NCBI GenBank assembly: GCA_963702765.1
Contig: CAVPEB010000042.1
Location: 1 to 64,000, forward strand
Direction of reading: 5' to 3'
DNA: 64,000 nt
From: DATMNR01 sp963702765
GTDB taxonomy: Bacteria > Chloroflexota > Ktedonobacteria > Ktedonobacterales > Ktedonobacteraceae
Shown here: positions 29,582 to 39,930 of the stretch, one piece after another
Layout: each line of letters opens with the position of its first letter
Position numbering within the stretch: the first letter of the stretch is position 1
Notes under the pieces: generated by a model
What the model was told of the DNA's origin: nothing
Database searches by the model: none
Seen by the model: the letters and a program-made list of their open reading frames with translations, nothing else
Translations under genes and position numbers: made by a program

Positions 29582-31255
29582 CTAGTTGGATATCATGCTT
29601 TGCTTCCCTGCATGACGCGCCCTTTCAAGCTCTTTGAGCTCACGGCGTAGGATTTTACCAGACGGAATCTTGGGAAGACTCTCAACGAATTCTACCTCGT
29701 GCAGCTTCTTGTAGCCTGTGAGCTTGCCATTCACGAAAGCGATGAGCTCAACTTCGGTGACGGTAGAGCTCTGATCACTGATGAGAACGACAAAGGCCTT
29801 GGGTACTTCACCGGCTTCCTCGTCAGGCACACCGACGACGGCAGATTCCTGGACAGCAGGATGCTCCACGAGCACCGCTTCCAGTTCGGCCGGGGCAATG
29901 CTAAAGCCTTTATACTTAATCATATCTTTCTTGCGATCCACGATATAGAGGTATCCGTCCGTATCCAGGTGCCCAATATCCCCTGTGTGGATCCATCCCT
30001 TGCGTAAGGTGTAAGCAGTCTCCTCAGGATCTCCCCAATACCCTAACATCACCTGCGGACCGCGGATGATGATCTCCCCATCCTCTCCCACAGGCAACTC
30101 GCGCTCCCCTGTCTCAATATCCACAATCTTCTGCTCGGTATTATGCATGGGCAAGCCTGCACTATCCATGCGAATGAGCTCGGGTTCAAGCGGTGAAAGG
30201 TGCGTGATAGGGCACGTTTCGGTCATTCCATAGGCCTGGATGACCCTGATGCCAGTCCTCTCCTGCAGTTTGCGAGCAGGTGCAGGTGGCAAGGGAGCAG
30301 CCGCAGACATCAGATACGTGACGGTGTTCATTTGGTGGAGATCGACCCGGGTAGTTTGCAAGAGCCTGGACCATGGCAGGGACGGCAAACAGCCAGGTCG
30401 GTCTATGCTTTTCGCACAGGTCCAACACTGGTTCCAGTTCAAAACGATCCACGATGACCTGCTTGGCACCGGCCGCCAGGAAACTGCCTGTTAACAAGAC
30501 GCCATAGATGTGATAAAACGGCACAAAGATCAGTGTGGCATCAGAGGAATTGATCCCCGATGCCGTCAAGAACTGACGATGGTTGGTCGCCAGGTTATGA
30601 TGGCTCAACATCGTTCCCTTCGGCAGCCCCGTGGTGCCAGAGGAATACGTCAAGACAAACAGGTCATCCCCACTGGATCTCGACCGGCTTGGGACGTTGG
30701 GGCGATCCCCCTTTGAGCAATGTCGCAAAAGGAAGAGCATCTGGCATACGTTCAGGAATCTGCTGTCCCAACACGATGATATGCTTGAGATTGGGCAACG
30801 ATTGCTGGCTCACGACCCTCTGAAGCAGTGGCAGCATCTCCGGCCTGATCAGGATGGCCCTGGCTCCGGAGTTTTCCAGCTGATACGCCATCTCGCGCTC
30901 TTTGTACAAAGGGTTCATGGGGGTAATCACCGCGCCGATCGTGGAAGCAGCGTTGAGGGTAATGGTAGACTCGGGACGATTGCCTGTACACAGGCAGATG
31001 CGGTCTCCCTTGCGTATGCCCAGTTCGAGCAGGCTATTGGCGACACTATTGACCATCGAGACAACTTCGCGATAGACCAGCGTGAGATCATGGTACACGA
31101 TCGCTGGTCGGTCAGGATCGCGTTCTGCAGCCATGCGCAGGAGATGAGTCATAAGGGATTACAGGATAATCCACTTCGGGACGAAACAATTCAGGGGTAA
31201 ACATGGTGCCAGGCATACCCAAATCCTTTCGATTTGAGCTCACTGCATCACTCAT
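29582..31255 (-). pseudogene. Acyl-CoA synthetase (FadD-like), frameshifted
   Basis: Pieces of one AMP-forming ligase in three or more frames. The N terminus starts at the ATG at 31255 (SDAVSSNRKDLGMPGTMFTPELFRPEVDYPVIP), then shifts at about 31152 to THLLRMAAERDPDRPAIVYHDLTL. A second shift near 30670 leads to DDLFVLTYSSGTTGLPKG (the AMP-binding P-loop), and a third near 30340 leads to YGMTETCPIT, GWIHTGDIGHLDTDGYLYIVDRKKDMIKYKG and PKIPSGKILRRELKEL (catalytic Lys). Joined, it would have about 550 residues, normal for long-chain acyl-CoA ligases. Catalytic motifs are intact, so decay or sequencing error is recent. It lies next to a PhaB-like reductase on the same strand. Confidence 0.8.
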
Positions 31256-31302
31256 CTCGGTGATGATGTCGCTGGACAAAGCACCACCGAAGTGAGTAAC
31301 CG

Positions 31303-32055
31303 CTAGAGCATGTACATTCCACCATTGATTTGGATGGTTGTGCCTGTGCAATATGACGCATCCACAATCAGGAAACGGGCGGCAAGAGCTACCTCTTGAG
31401 GGGTGCCGAACCGGCCGAGAGGGATTCTCTTCGCTATGCCGTCCTTGATCTCCTGTGCAACCTGGCTCCACATGTGGGGGGTATCTATGGCACCGAGACT
31501 CAGAGCGTTGACTGTCACATTGTAACGAGCCAGTTCCAGGGCCGCTGTTTTGGTAAACCCGATAATACCAGCTTTCGCAGCGCCGTAATTGGCTTGACCA
31601 TAGTTGCCCATCTGGCCTGTGAGGGAACTGATGTTGAGGATCGTGCCGCTCTTCTGCTGCATGAAAAATGGCAGTGCTGCTTTGAGGGTGTAGAAGTAGC
31701 TGTTCAAGTCTGTCTGAATGACTCTATCCCAGTCTTCAACTGACATGGCTTTCAGTGCGCGATCGACATTGATCCCCTCGTTATTGACCAACACGTCTAT
31801 CCGATCAAATCGTTTGATGGTCTCCTCAATAAGTCGAGCCGCCTCCTCCGGATCTGAGACGTCTGCCTGCATAGCTACTGCTGCTGGTGATCCATGTTTG
31901 AGGAGATACTCGACCACTTCCTCAGCTTCTTCCTTATGATGGAAGTAATTGACAACTACGTTTGCTCCGCCACTGCCTAATTCTTCCGCGATCGCACGCC
32001 CGATACCTCTCGACGCACCTGTGACGACAACGACTGCATTTTCCAAAGTTCTCAT
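31303..32055 (-). CDS. phaB: Acetoacetyl-CoA / 3-oxoacyl reductase (PhaB/FabG family)
   Basis: 250-residue short-chain dehydrogenase. The cofactor motif TGASRGIG is at residues 13-20; the usual NNAG motif reads NNEG. The catalytic Ser, Tyr and Lys stand in ISSLTGQMGNYGQANYGAAKAG. VVVNYFHHKEEAEEVV suggests NADPH use. The end ...GTTIQINGGMYML is typical of PhaB, which makes 3-hydroxybutyryl-CoA for polyhydroxybutyrate; FabG and other SDRs are close alternatives. It precedes the broken acyl-CoA ligase by 48 bases. PHA genes elsewhere in the window (phasin, PhaQ-like, PhaZ-like) favour PhaB. Confidence 0.75.
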   Translation of the reverse strand: MRTLENAVVVVTGASRGIGRAIAEELGSGGANVVVNYFHHKEEAEEVVEYLLKHGSPAAVAMQADVSDPEEAARLIEETIKRFDRIDVLVNNEGINVDRALKAMSVEDWDRVIQTDLNSYFYTLKAALPFFMQQKSGTILNISSLTGQMGNYGQANYGAAKAGIIGFTKTAALELARYNVTVNALSLGAIDTPHMWSQVAQEIKDGIAKRIPLGRFGTPQEVALAARFLIVDASYCTGTTIQINGGMYML

Positions 32056-33054
32056 AGGAACCTTTACCTTTCTTTACTCTTGTCTTCGTACTACCAATCA
32101 TTCCTCCTCAGCCGAGCTAGTGGCGTAAGGGGAAATGGCTTTCGCGCTACTCTATCATGACTGTTGAGCTTCTTAAGCAGCCATTTCATCCAACTGTTGC
32201 ATACCTGGAATGGAAGATGTAACAACCTTACAATAATTACAAAGTAGGGTTTCTTCTTCCTTTCTCATTCACTGTTCGCTCATGATTTGGGCAGTTTATA
32301 AGAAGTGTCCTTCCATGAGAAGGTGTTTTTAAGGAAGGGATGATCGTGCGCTCTCTGAAATATCAGAATGCCGTTGTCCTATCCCTGGCTCCTCGTCAAA
32401 TCGACAGAGGGGATGTTCGTTGGCAATTGCTGGGAAAGCGCAGAAGCAGGGAAGTGCCGAAGCTGCTCTGGTCGGAAGAGAGAACATTGTGGTTACTTTT
32501 TTCCTGGTTACAGTATAACATAAATATACCATATTTGTCAATACATAAAAAGTTCTATTTATCCATATTTAGTTTTAAATTGTAAAACCAATGAGTGAGA
32601 TTTGAAGTTGACGAACGCCATTCAGGATTCACTTGTAGTGTAGGCCGAACCGTTTCGGTGAGCTACACCAGGATTCGTTTTTGCTACAAAAATTTGATTT
32701 TTATATCAATAAATGTTATACTTACAGTAGGGCATTTCTCTGAAAAGTAGAGCAAAAACACGCAGAAGGCTGTCCAATCCCTTCTCTCCCTCTAAATCTT
32801 TCCCGCGCCTCCTGTAACCTGGTGCTTTCCTAATGTCCTCTCAAGAAGAGTTCTGCTGGAAAGTGGCTGAGCCAGAGTAGGTGCTATGGGATACTATCGG
32901 TACGATGTGTGCCCAAAGGGACACGATATCCATTGGGATGAAACATCCCTGGAGGTGTACAGCATCTCAGAAGGATATTCCTGTTCTGACACGCAGCCTG
33001 CCCTCGTGCATGACATCGTACTATATAGTATCGCCGCTTTCGTAAAGGAAACCT
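32056..33054. other. Long intergenic region between PhaB-like and glycosyltransferase genes
   Basis: About 1 kb without a supported gene. It separates two divergent genes and holds AT-rich DNA at 32510-32590 and 32690-32720, where promoters are likely. A short imperfect palindrome GTGTAGGCCGAACCGTTTCG with GTGAGCTACAC lies at 32638-32668. The open frame on the plus strand from 32886 runs into the next gene out of frame and has no ribosome binding site. Confidence 0.45.
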
Positions 33055-34332
33055 ATGAAAATCGCGCACATTGCCCCGCCATGGATTACTATTCCACCGA
33101 AGAACTATGGGGGAACGGAGGTGGTACTGTACAATCTCATCGAGGAACAAGTGGCACAGGGGCACGATGTGACGTTGTTGGCGCCTGGCGATGCCAGAAC
33201 TTCTGCCAGACTCATTTCGTTTTTCCCCAAGGCACTCATCGATGCCGGTGTCCCGTGGCAAGGGCATCTCAAGGCGTATTACCACCTCCACAAAGCGGTC
33301 GCATACATCGCAAGCCATGAGTTTGACATTGTGCATACCCACCTTTCTTCCAGCGCGGATATGTATCTTTTCCCGCTGCTGGCTCATCTTGCGCTTCCTC
33401 ACGTGATGACCTTGCACAGTCTCTTCCCATTCGATCGCGTACAGTCATGGACTGGTGACGCTGACGATTTTTACATGGATTGGGCTTCAGCCGTGCCGAT
33501 GGTCGACATCAGTGAACATGCCTCTGCCAAGAGAACGCACCCGCTCAACATTGTGGGAGTGGTCCACCATGGACTCCCGATGGCCCAATTCCAGCCAACG
33601 GTGAAGCAACCAGAGCGTTTCTTTGTGTGGTTGGGCCGTTTTATTCCTGTGAAAGGGCCTCATCTCGCCATCGAGGCAGCGAGGAAGGCAGGCGTGCCAC
33701 TTGTGCTGGCCGGGACCGTTGATCGACATATGAGGGAGTCGGTCGACTACTTCGAACAGGTGATCAGACCGCTCATCGATGATCAGCATGTCACCTACAT
33801 TGGTCCGGTGGACATGGTGCAGAAGATTGATCTTCTGAGCCGTGCTCGAGGTTTGCTCAACCCGATCCAATGGGAAGAGCCATTTGGGATGGTCATGATC
33901 GAGGCGATGGCGGTGGGATGTCCTGTCATTGCCTTTGCGCGTGGGGCGGCTCCAGAAATTGTGGCCCATGGAAGAAGTGGTTTTCTGGTTCAGAATGTGA
34001 ACGAGATGGTACAAGGCATTTTGAGGATTGATGAGCTTGACCGAAGGGCTGTACGAGCCCATGTCGAGCATCATTTCACTGCTCAAACGATGGCCAAGAA
34101 GTACACACAGGTGTACGAGAAGGTTATAGCGTCTTCGATCGGGAAGGTTTACCAGGGTCGGGGCTTTTCTACAAAAGTGGCCTCTGCTCCTATATACACA
34201 TCGTCAGAAGCGTTGGTACTTTTTGCTCCCACGCACCTGAAAATGCATGCACCTGCTCTTGTGCCGTATCAGGATGTACACGCTGCTAATGGAACAGGAA
34301 AAGCGAAACAGGCGCGTAACCCCAGAGAGTGA
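33055..34332 (+). CDS. Glycosyltransferase family 4
   Basis: 425 residues. GT-B fold seen as an N-terminal domain (MKIAHIAPPWITIPPKNYGGTEVVLYNLIEEQVAQGHDVTLLA) and a C-terminal nucleotide-sugar domain (FVWLGRFIPVKGPHLAIEAARKAGVPLVLAG, then EEPFGMVMIEAMAVGCPVIAFARGAAPEIVAHGRSGFLV with the E-x7-E pattern). It transfers a sugar from an activated donor while retaining the anomeric configuration. The GGTE motif near residue 20 resembles cyanobacterial and chloroflexal GT4 proteins. The last 60 residues are not conserved. GTAAAGGAAACCT precedes the start. It converges with a GH65 phosphorylase, so a role in glucan or disaccharide turnover is possible. Confidence 0.9.
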   Translation: MKIAHIAPPWITIPPKNYGGTEVVLYNLIEEQVAQGHDVTLLAPGDARTSARLISFFPKALIDAGVPWQGHLKAYYHLHKAVAYIASHEFDIVHTHLSSSADMYLFPLLAHLALPHVMTLHSLFPFDRVQSWTGDADDFYMDWASAVPMVDISEHASAKRTHPLNIVGVVHHGLPMAQFQPTVKQPERFFVWLGRFIPVKGPHLAIEAARKAGVPLVLAGTVDRHMRESVDYFEQVIRPLIDDQHVTYIGPVDMVQKIDLLSRARGLLNPIQWEEPFGMVMIEAMAVGCPVIAFARGAAPEIVAHGRSGFLVQNVNEMVQGILRIDELDRRAVRAHVEHHFTAQTMAKKYTQVYEKVIASSIGKVYQGRGFSTKVASAPIYTSSEALVLFAPTHLKMHAPALVPYQDVHAANGTGKAKQARNPRE

Positions 34333-34484
34333 CACTTTGTGAGCAATTTGCACCACAAGAATGAGAAAATGGTACGCTGCGCTTCCTGTAACCCGGCTTC
34401 ACTTGCATGATCTGGAACGGGTGAACCATTGTTCAAGCAACACACAGCAGGTGTTTTTACGGAATTCACACAGCGTGACTCCTT

Positions 34485-36758
34485 TTACTCGTCACGCGTT
34501 TCTTGTTCCTTTCGCAAATCAACGAAGACGGGTTTGCCTTTATGCTGGAAAGTGAAGGCCAGGCGCGTCCAACCATCTGGCCAGTTGGGATGAGTTGTAT
34601 AGCCGTCATCGGTGACGTTTAAGCCAGCAAACCCCAGGACGATTGCCTGCCAGACAGCGCCACAGCACGCTTCATGGATGCCTTCCGATGTATTACCACG
34701 CCGGTCCTCTAGATCGACCAATGCTCCTTTCAAAAACATTTCATAGGCCGTATCCAGAAGACCTAACTGGCATGCCAGGAGCACGTGCAAGGCGGGCGTC
34801 AGTGAAGACCCATAATCATGGTCGGTGATGGGAAAGTAATAGTCCCAGTTCACTTGCTTGGTCTTGAGATCAAACCGCTGGTGTAATAGTGTGATGAACG
34901 CAAGCACATCAGCCTGCTTGATGATGCGGTAGTGCCTGGTGGGCTCCAGTCCGAGAATGGCCTGGTACGACTCCTGGCGTCCCTTATAGGTATTCAGGTC
35001 CAGTGGCTCAAGCTGGCTAAAACCATCAAACTGCTCGAACAGTCCAGTTTCTGTATCCTGTGGTATATACATTTTCTCAGCCACATCTTGCCACTGCTTC
35101 AGGAGTGTAGGCGTCACCTGCAATGTGTGTATCAATTCCTGCGCTTTGTCAGGAGCATTGTGGCGGATCCAGCGCAGGATATCAAGAGCAGTCTGAATAT
35201 TCCACTTCGCCATGTAGTTGGTATAGGCATTGTTGTTGACATATTCATGCCACTCATCAGACCCAATCACCTGATTGAAGCCATAATGATGATCTTCTGG
35301 ATCCCATTCTGCACGGCTGGCCCAGAACATGGCCGTACTGAGCAGGATCTCAGCTCCAAAGTCGCGCATGAATTCATCATCGCCTGTCACCTGCCAGTAT
35401 TGATAGACTGCGTAGGCGATGTTTGCCGTGATATGCAACTCAATGCGTCCGTTGGGGATAGGAATGAGTTCTTTGGTTTCGGGATGGACGAGCAGATCAG
35501 GAGTGGCTTCCTTGCCATCCCGAGTACTTTCCCACGGGTACTGCGCCCCTTCACAGCCATTTCCTGCCGCTTTTTCGCGCGCAGCCGGGAGGAGGTGATA
35601 GCGGTAGAGGAGCAAATTGCGTGCGATCTCTGGATGCACATAGCTAAAATAGGGGAGCATATAGATTTCGGTGTCGTGGAAAACGTGCCCGTAATACCCG
35701 AAACCGGTTAAGCCCTTGGCTGCTATGCTAGAGTGGCTATCACGTGGATTGACACTGATGCGCAACTGGTACAGACTATAACGGGCGGCTTGCTGAGCCT
35801 TATCGTCCCCTTCGATGATGATATCGGAAACGTTCCAGTACGCTTGCCATGCTTGCTTATTTTGCGCAAGCAAGATGTCATACAAAGAGCGCTGCATACC
35901 GAATTGGTGTACACGTCCATTTCCATTCATCAATCTGCGATGGTGTGCGAAGGCAGCCAGGATGAGATCAGTTGTATCAAGCGTGGTATACATGACCACG
36001 ATCTTTTCCGCTGTGAACGTTTCTCCGACAGCCAACTTCCCTTGTAATTCAATACTGGGCGACGTATCCGAATCGAAGATCTCTTTGTGGAAGCCGCTCG
36101 TCTGAGACGTGAAATCCATCGTTTGCAGGAGTTGAATGGATGAATGGCGTGTCTGGGACAGTAACCACACAAGTTCATCCTCGTGCCACTGATCAACAGG
36201 TTCCCAGTGCATGAGATCGTCATTCCCTACCGCCATATTGAAGGTCGCACGTAGCAGCAGATTCAGTTCGCGTATATCTGGTGGCTTCTCTTCGACAGTC
36301 ACACGATAACGGATGGCACCAACGTGCTCTTGGGCCAGACTCGCAAAACGTTCGTTTTCAATCTTGAGCCGTATCCCGCTTGGACTTTCCCAGCGTACTG
36401 TTTGGGTCAACACGCCACAACTCATGTCGAGGGTGCGCTGGTATGCTAGGATTGTACCTTTTGTGATGTGGAAACGTTCACCATTAATGTACAGTTTGAT
36501 CGGGAGCCAGTCAGGGACATTTGCCAGTTCTTCTTTCCCTATAGGAATATCATCGAAAACCCCGGAGAGGAGAGTTCCAGGGCGGGCTCTAAAGTAGTTA
36601 TCGGCAAAAGTACCGCGTGTGGCGAAATAGCCATTGCCAATGGTATAGATAGATTCCATACTGCTTGGCTTTCCAGTATCGAAATGTTCCTCGTCGATGT
36701 GCCACAAATTCGTGACGTGTCTCTCCTCATCAGGAACCATGCTCTCTTTAACAACCAT
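34485..36758 (-). CDS. GH65 glycoside phosphorylase or hydrolase (first copy)
   Basis: 757 residues from the ATG at 36758 (AAGGAG 8 bases upstream). The family 65 N-terminal beta domain (SMESIYTIGNGYFATRGTFADNYFRARPGTLLSGVFDD) is followed by the (alpha/alpha)6 barrel with GLTGFGYYGHVFHDTEIYMLPYFS and the catalytic-acid region NQVIGSDEWHEYVNNNAYTNYMAKWN (Glu in SDEWHE). The GH65 C-terminal domain ends near residue 750. Members split maltose, trehalose, kojibiose or nigerose with phosphate (or hydrolyse trehalose); the sequence alone does not fix which. No beta-phosphoglucomutase gene is beside it. A second, distant GH65 gene lies at 59572. Confidence 0.92.
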   Translation of the reverse strand: MVVKESMVPDEERHVTNLWHIDEEHFDTGKPSSMESIYTIGNGYFATRGTFADNYFRARPGTLLSGVFDDIPIGKEELANVPDWLPIKLYINGERFHITKGTILAYQRTLDMSCGVLTQTVRWESPSGIRLKIENERFASLAQEHVGAIRYRVTVEEKPPDIRELNLLLRATFNMAVGNDDLMHWEPVDQWHEDELVWLLSQTRHSSIQLLQTMDFTSQTSGFHKEIFDSDTSPSIELQGKLAVGETFTAEKIVVMYTTLDTTDLILAAFAHHRRLMNGNGRVHQFGMQRSLYDILLAQNKQAWQAYWNVSDIIIEGDDKAQQAARYSLYQLRISVNPRDSHSSIAAKGLTGFGYYGHVFHDTEIYMLPYFSYVHPEIARNLLLYRYHLLPAAREKAAGNGCEGAQYPWESTRDGKEATPDLLVHPETKELIPIPNGRIELHITANIAYAVYQYWQVTGDDEFMRDFGAEILLSTAMFWASRAEWDPEDHHYGFNQVIGSDEWHEYVNNNAYTNYMAKWNIQTALDILRWIRHNAPDKAQELIHTLQVTPTLLKQWQDVAEKMYIPQDTETGLFEQFDGFSQLEPLDLNTYKGRQESYQAILGLEPTRHYRIIKQADVLAFITLLHQRFDLKTKQVNWDYYFPITDHDYGSSLTPALHVLLACQLGLLDTAYEMFLKGALVDLEDRRGNTSEGIHEACCGAVWQAIVLGFAGLNVTDDGYTTHPNWPDGWTRLAFTFQHKGKPVFVDLRKEQETRDE

Positions 36759-36849
36759 AGTGTAAACTCCTTGTATCAATGGAAGGATTACAGTACCCCA
36801 AGCTTCAATGTGGGCGGCCACAAGAACCCTATCTACATCCTCCGCTGCC

Positions 36850-37138
36850 CAATTGTAAGAATCACACCAGAGTACTGCCATACCTGGATGTGCAATACCA
36901 CCGATTGGCAGCACGGTGGCCGAAGAAGGCCAAAGTTGCCGCCGGTCAAAATCTGCTGGTCATTATCTACCATGACTTGGGGGACCAACAGCCTTACCAC
37001 GAATTGGGCGGAAATTATCGCGATGTACACAATCGACAGGCCACAGAAAGGCGATTGATCCGGAGGCTAGAGAAACTGGGGTCCGAGGAGGTCTCCTCGA
37101 AATCAGCGCCTCTGCTGCCTGTGCAGGATTTTTCATAA
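36850..37138 (+). mobile_element. IS110-family transposase fragment (C-terminal end)
   Basis: A plus-strand reading frame gives CKNHTRVLPYLDVQYHRLAA, then RWPKKAKVAAGQNLLVIIYH, DLGDQQPYHELGGNYRDVHN and RQATERRLIRRLEKLG, matching the end of the IS110/IS116/IS902 transposase domain (xHRLAxRxGKKxAxVAxxHxxLVIxYHxL ... YxDLGxDYxxxR). The catalytic N-terminal RuvC-like part is missing and no element ends are visible. Only about 80 residues of transposase remain, in the gap between the GH65 gene and the small gene at 37223. I see no other gene in 36759-37222. Confidence 0.6.
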
Positions 37139-37222
37139 GATGAGCCGACAATCACGTACCGTGAGACGGATGCGGAAGTCCGCACACCGCTGCAAGTATT
37201 GCCAAAGGCAGTTCCTGTCAGA

Positions 37223-37552
37223 TTACACGGTTGCCGTCCTCGCCACTTGTTTCTCCTGTTTCGCCCGCTGTGATGGGGTGCATCCTTCGCAATACACCCA
37301 GAACGCGGGCTCTCGTTCTGACCACTCGTCGAGATAGATCGCGCTTTGCCCCCGGTCGATCACCAGGCACGCTGGAGTCAGTAAGAGCTCTGGTGCATAG
37401 AGACGCAACACTTCAAGCATCGCTGTAGATGAGCACCCCTCTGCCCGGAAGCCCGGATAACCGAGCAGGGTCCCATTGACCTCTACGTAACTCTCGGGGA
37501 ATCTGCTATCCAGCGCCAGCAGACACAGTTTGAGCATTTCATGCAGTTCCAT
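37223..37552 (-). CDS. Hypothetical protein, 109 residues
   Basis: Starts at the ATG at 37552, right after GGAGAGGAGGG, a strong ribosome binding site. The product (MELHEMLKLCLLALDSRFPE ... FWVYCEGCTPSQRAKQEKQV) looks soluble, with a CEGC pair near the end but no full metal site. Not recognised. It stands alone between the IS110 fragment and the RuBisCO operon. Confidence 0.55.
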   Translation of the reverse strand: MELHEMLKLCLLALDSRFPESYVEVNGTLLGYPGFRAEGCSSTAMLEVLRLYAPELLLTPACLVIDRGQSAIYLDEWSEREPAFWVYCEGCTPSQRAKQEKQVARTATV

Positions 37553-38024
37553 GGTTTCCCTCCTCTCCTGCACTCCTGCAGCCAGGGAGAATCATTCCAA
37601 TGACTTCCTCTCCCTAGGGAAAGGGTACTTCCCTGACATCACAAAAGCCTAACAGAAGTCGATTGCTGTATCACAAAACGTACACAATCGCTTCTTCAGT
37701 AGAAGGGGCTGAGCGAGCTACTAAGTATTGCATTCATCAAAGGTACTGCATTAACAAGGGATAGAGGGTAGAAAACGGGAAGAAATCATGGCATCGAGAA
37801 CACGTAAAGGCAAACCGTGCCTGCTTTCAGATCTTTTCTTTCCCTATTTGAGGAATGCAGAACGAAGTGATGCTCATTGAAACTTGTGAGCCTTTTGTGA
37901 TACCAGAGATGGCTTTGGTGATGTGTATGTGAGGTATAGAAATTACATTGGAAGGGGAGTCGATCTCGTAGGCGAACCTCACTGACAATCGAAGGTCGAT
38001 ATACTTTCGTAAGGAGCTATCAGC
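37553..38024. promoter_or_regulatory. Upstream region of the Calvin-cycle operon
   Basis: About 470 bases with no supported gene, immediately upstream of cbbL. This is where a CbbR-type or other regulator would bind, but no cbbR gene lies in the window. AAGGAG sits 8 bases before the cbbL ATG. No convincing -35/-10 pair was picked out. Confidence 0.4.
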
Positions 38025-39473
38025 ATGACAATAGAGGCTCAGTCGGAGCAAAAAAGTCGTTGGGCATCCGGAGTTATTCCCTATGCTCAGATGGGCTACT
38101 GGAAACCCGACTATGAACCAAAAGATACGGACATTTTGTGTGCGTTTCGTCTTGTACCTCAAGAGGGCGTAGACCCCATTGAGGCTGCGGCGGCTGTTGC
38201 TGGTGAATCTTCCACCGCCACCTGGACCGTGGTCTGGACCGATCGGTTGACTGCCTATGAGAGCTACCAGGCCAAAGCCTATCAAGTCGTTCCAGTTCCC
38301 GGGACAGATCAGTACATTGCATTCATTGCCTACGATCTGGACCTCTTCGAGGAGGGGTCGATCGCGAACCTGACCTCGAGCATCATTGGCAACGTCTTTG
38401 GCTTCAAGGCGCTCAAAAGCTTGCGCCTGGAGGATATGCGCATTCCGCCGCACTATGTCAAGACCTTTCAAGGGCCACCCCATGGTATTGTCACGGAGCG
38501 TGAGTACCTGGATAAGTATGGCCGCCCCTTGCTTGGAGCGACAACGAAGCCCAAACTTGGTCTTTCTGCTCGGAACTACGGACGTGTCGTCTTTGAGGCG
38601 CTGCGCGGTGGCCTGGACTTTGTGAAGGATGACGAAAATATCAACTCGCAGCCGTTCATGCGCTGGCGCGATCGCTTCCTCTATTGTATGGAGGCCGTGA
38701 ACAAAGCGAGTGCTGAAACCGGTGAGATCAAAGGCCATTACTTGAACGTCACTGCCGCTACCATGGAGGACATGTACGAGCGCGCCGAGTTCGCCAAGGA
38801 ACTGGGAAGTATCATCATCATGATCGACCTGACCATTGGCTACACTGCCATCCAGTCCATGTCCAAATGGGCCCGCAAGAATGGCCTTATCCTGCACCTG
38901 CACAGGGCAGGTCATGCCACCTACACGCGCCAGAAGACGCACGGCGTTTCCTTCCGCGTGATCGCCAAGTGGATGCGCCTGGCCGGAGTCGATCACATCC
39001 ATGCCGGTACGGTTGTGGGAAAGCTGGAGGGTGATCCGATGATCGTGAAAGGATACTACCAGACACTACGCGACTCGAAGTATGACGCCGACCCCTCTCT
39101 GGGTCTCTTCTTCGAGCAGGATTGGGCGTCTCTGCCAGCGGTCATGCCCGTTGCCTCGGGTGGTATTCATGCAGGACAAATGCATCAACTGTTGCACTAT
39201 CTGGGTGAGGATGTGGTGCTCCAGTTCGGTGGTGGAACCATAGGGCATCCACAGGGCATTGCTGCTGGGGCAACTGCCAACCGTGTGGCTGTGGAAGCCA
39301 TGATTCAGGCGCGCAACGAGGGACGTGACATTATGAACGAGGGGCCAGAAATCCTGGAGAAGGCAGCCAAATGGTGTGGTCCGTTGCGTGCCGCCCTCGA
39401 ACTCTGGAAGGATATCAGCTTCAATTACGAATCGACCGACACGCCTGATGCTCTACCAACGCCAAGTTACTAA
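38025..39473 (+). CDS. cbbL: RuBisCO large subunit, red-type form I
   Basis: 482 residues. Fixes CO2 onto ribulose 1,5-bisphosphate. Key residues are present: Lys175 in TTKPKLGLS; carbamylated Lys201 with Asp203 and Glu204 in GGLDFVKDDEN; His293 in HLHRAGH; His326 in HAGTVVGKLEGD with loop 6 Lys333; Ser378 in SGGIHAGQ. The red-type (form IC/ID-like) signatures HLHRAGHATYTRQKTHGVSF and FGGGTIGHPQGIAAGATANR distinguish it from green-type and form I' enzymes. A small subunit and the red-type activase cbbX follow at once, which confirms the type. The start has AAGGAG 8 bases upstream. Confidence 0.97.
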   Translation: MTIEAQSEQKSRWASGVIPYAQMGYWKPDYEPKDTDILCAFRLVPQEGVDPIEAAAAVAGESSTATWTVVWTDRLTAYESYQAKAYQVVPVPGTDQYIAFIAYDLDLFEEGSIANLTSSIIGNVFGFKALKSLRLEDMRIPPHYVKTFQGPPHGIVTEREYLDKYGRPLLGATTKPKLGLSARNYGRVVFEALRGGLDFVKDDENINSQPFMRWRDRFLYCMEAVNKASAETGEIKGHYLNVTAATMEDMYERAEFAKELGSIIIMIDLTIGYTAIQSMSKWARKNGLILHLHRAGHATYTRQKTHGVSFRVIAKWMRLAGVDHIHAGTVVGKLEGDPMIVKGYYQTLRDSKYDADPSLGLFFEQDWASLPAVMPVASGGIHAGQMHQLLHYLGEDVVLQFGGGTIGHPQGIAAGATANRVAVEAMIQARNEGRDIMNEGPEILEKAAKWCGPLRAALELWKDISFNYESTDTPDALPTPSY

Positions 39474-39496
39474 TGGAGCCAGGAGGAGAAACGACC

Positions 39497-39922
39497 ATGA
39501 CTTTTCACCTTACCCAGGGAACCTTTTCCTTCCTGCCCGATCTTTCCGATGAAGAGATTGGCAGGCAGATCCAATACTGTTTGGACAACGACTGGCCGAT
39601 CAACATCGAGTTCACGGACGATCCCCACCCGCGCAATACCTATTGGGACATGTGGGGATTGCCACTGTTCGATGTGAAGGATCCAGCGGCGATTCTATTT
39701 GAGATCAACGAGTGCAGGAAAGCCTACCCGACTCACTATATTCGTGTGGGTGCCTATGACCGCAGAAAAGGGCGGCAAACGCTCGCGCTTTCGTTCATCG
39801 TGAACCGACCACCCCATGATCCCGGTTTCAGCCTCTTGCGCCAGGAGGCACATGACCGCGCCATACGGTATACCTTGCAGAGTTATGCGACGGACAAACC
39901 CAAAGGTGAACGTTTCACCTAG
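39497..39922 (+). CDS. cbbS: RuBisCO small subunit, red-type
   Basis: 141 residues from the ATG at 39497 (AGGAGG 8 bases upstream). TQGTFSFLPDLSDEEIGRQIQYCLDNDW, EFTDDPHPRNTYWDMWGLPLFDVKD and HYIRVGAYDRRKGRQTLALSFIVNRPP match form IC small subunits. The C-terminal extension (FSLLRQEAHDRAIRYTLQSYATDKPKGERF) is the feature that in red-type enzymes forms a beta-hairpin lining the central channel. It lies 23 bases after cbbL and 8 before cbbX, in one operon. Confidence 0.97.
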   Translation: MTFHLTQGTFSFLPDLSDEEIGRQIQYCLDNDWPINIEFTDDPHPRNTYWDMWGLPLFDVKDPAAILFEINECRKAYPTHYIRVGAYDRRKGRQTLALSFIVNRPPHDPGFSLLRQEAHDRAIRYTLQSYATDKPKGERFT

Positions 39923-39930
39923 AGGAGAAC

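Noticed and set aside
32886..33320. Plus-strand frame of 144 codons before and inside the glycosyltransferase
   Set aside because: No ribosome binding site, and it overlaps the glycosyltransferase start out of frame with low-quality sequence.
37827..39002. Long minus-strand frame (391 codons) opposite cbbL
   Set aside because: It is the mirror of the RuBisCO gene, whose catalytic residues are all present on the plus strand.
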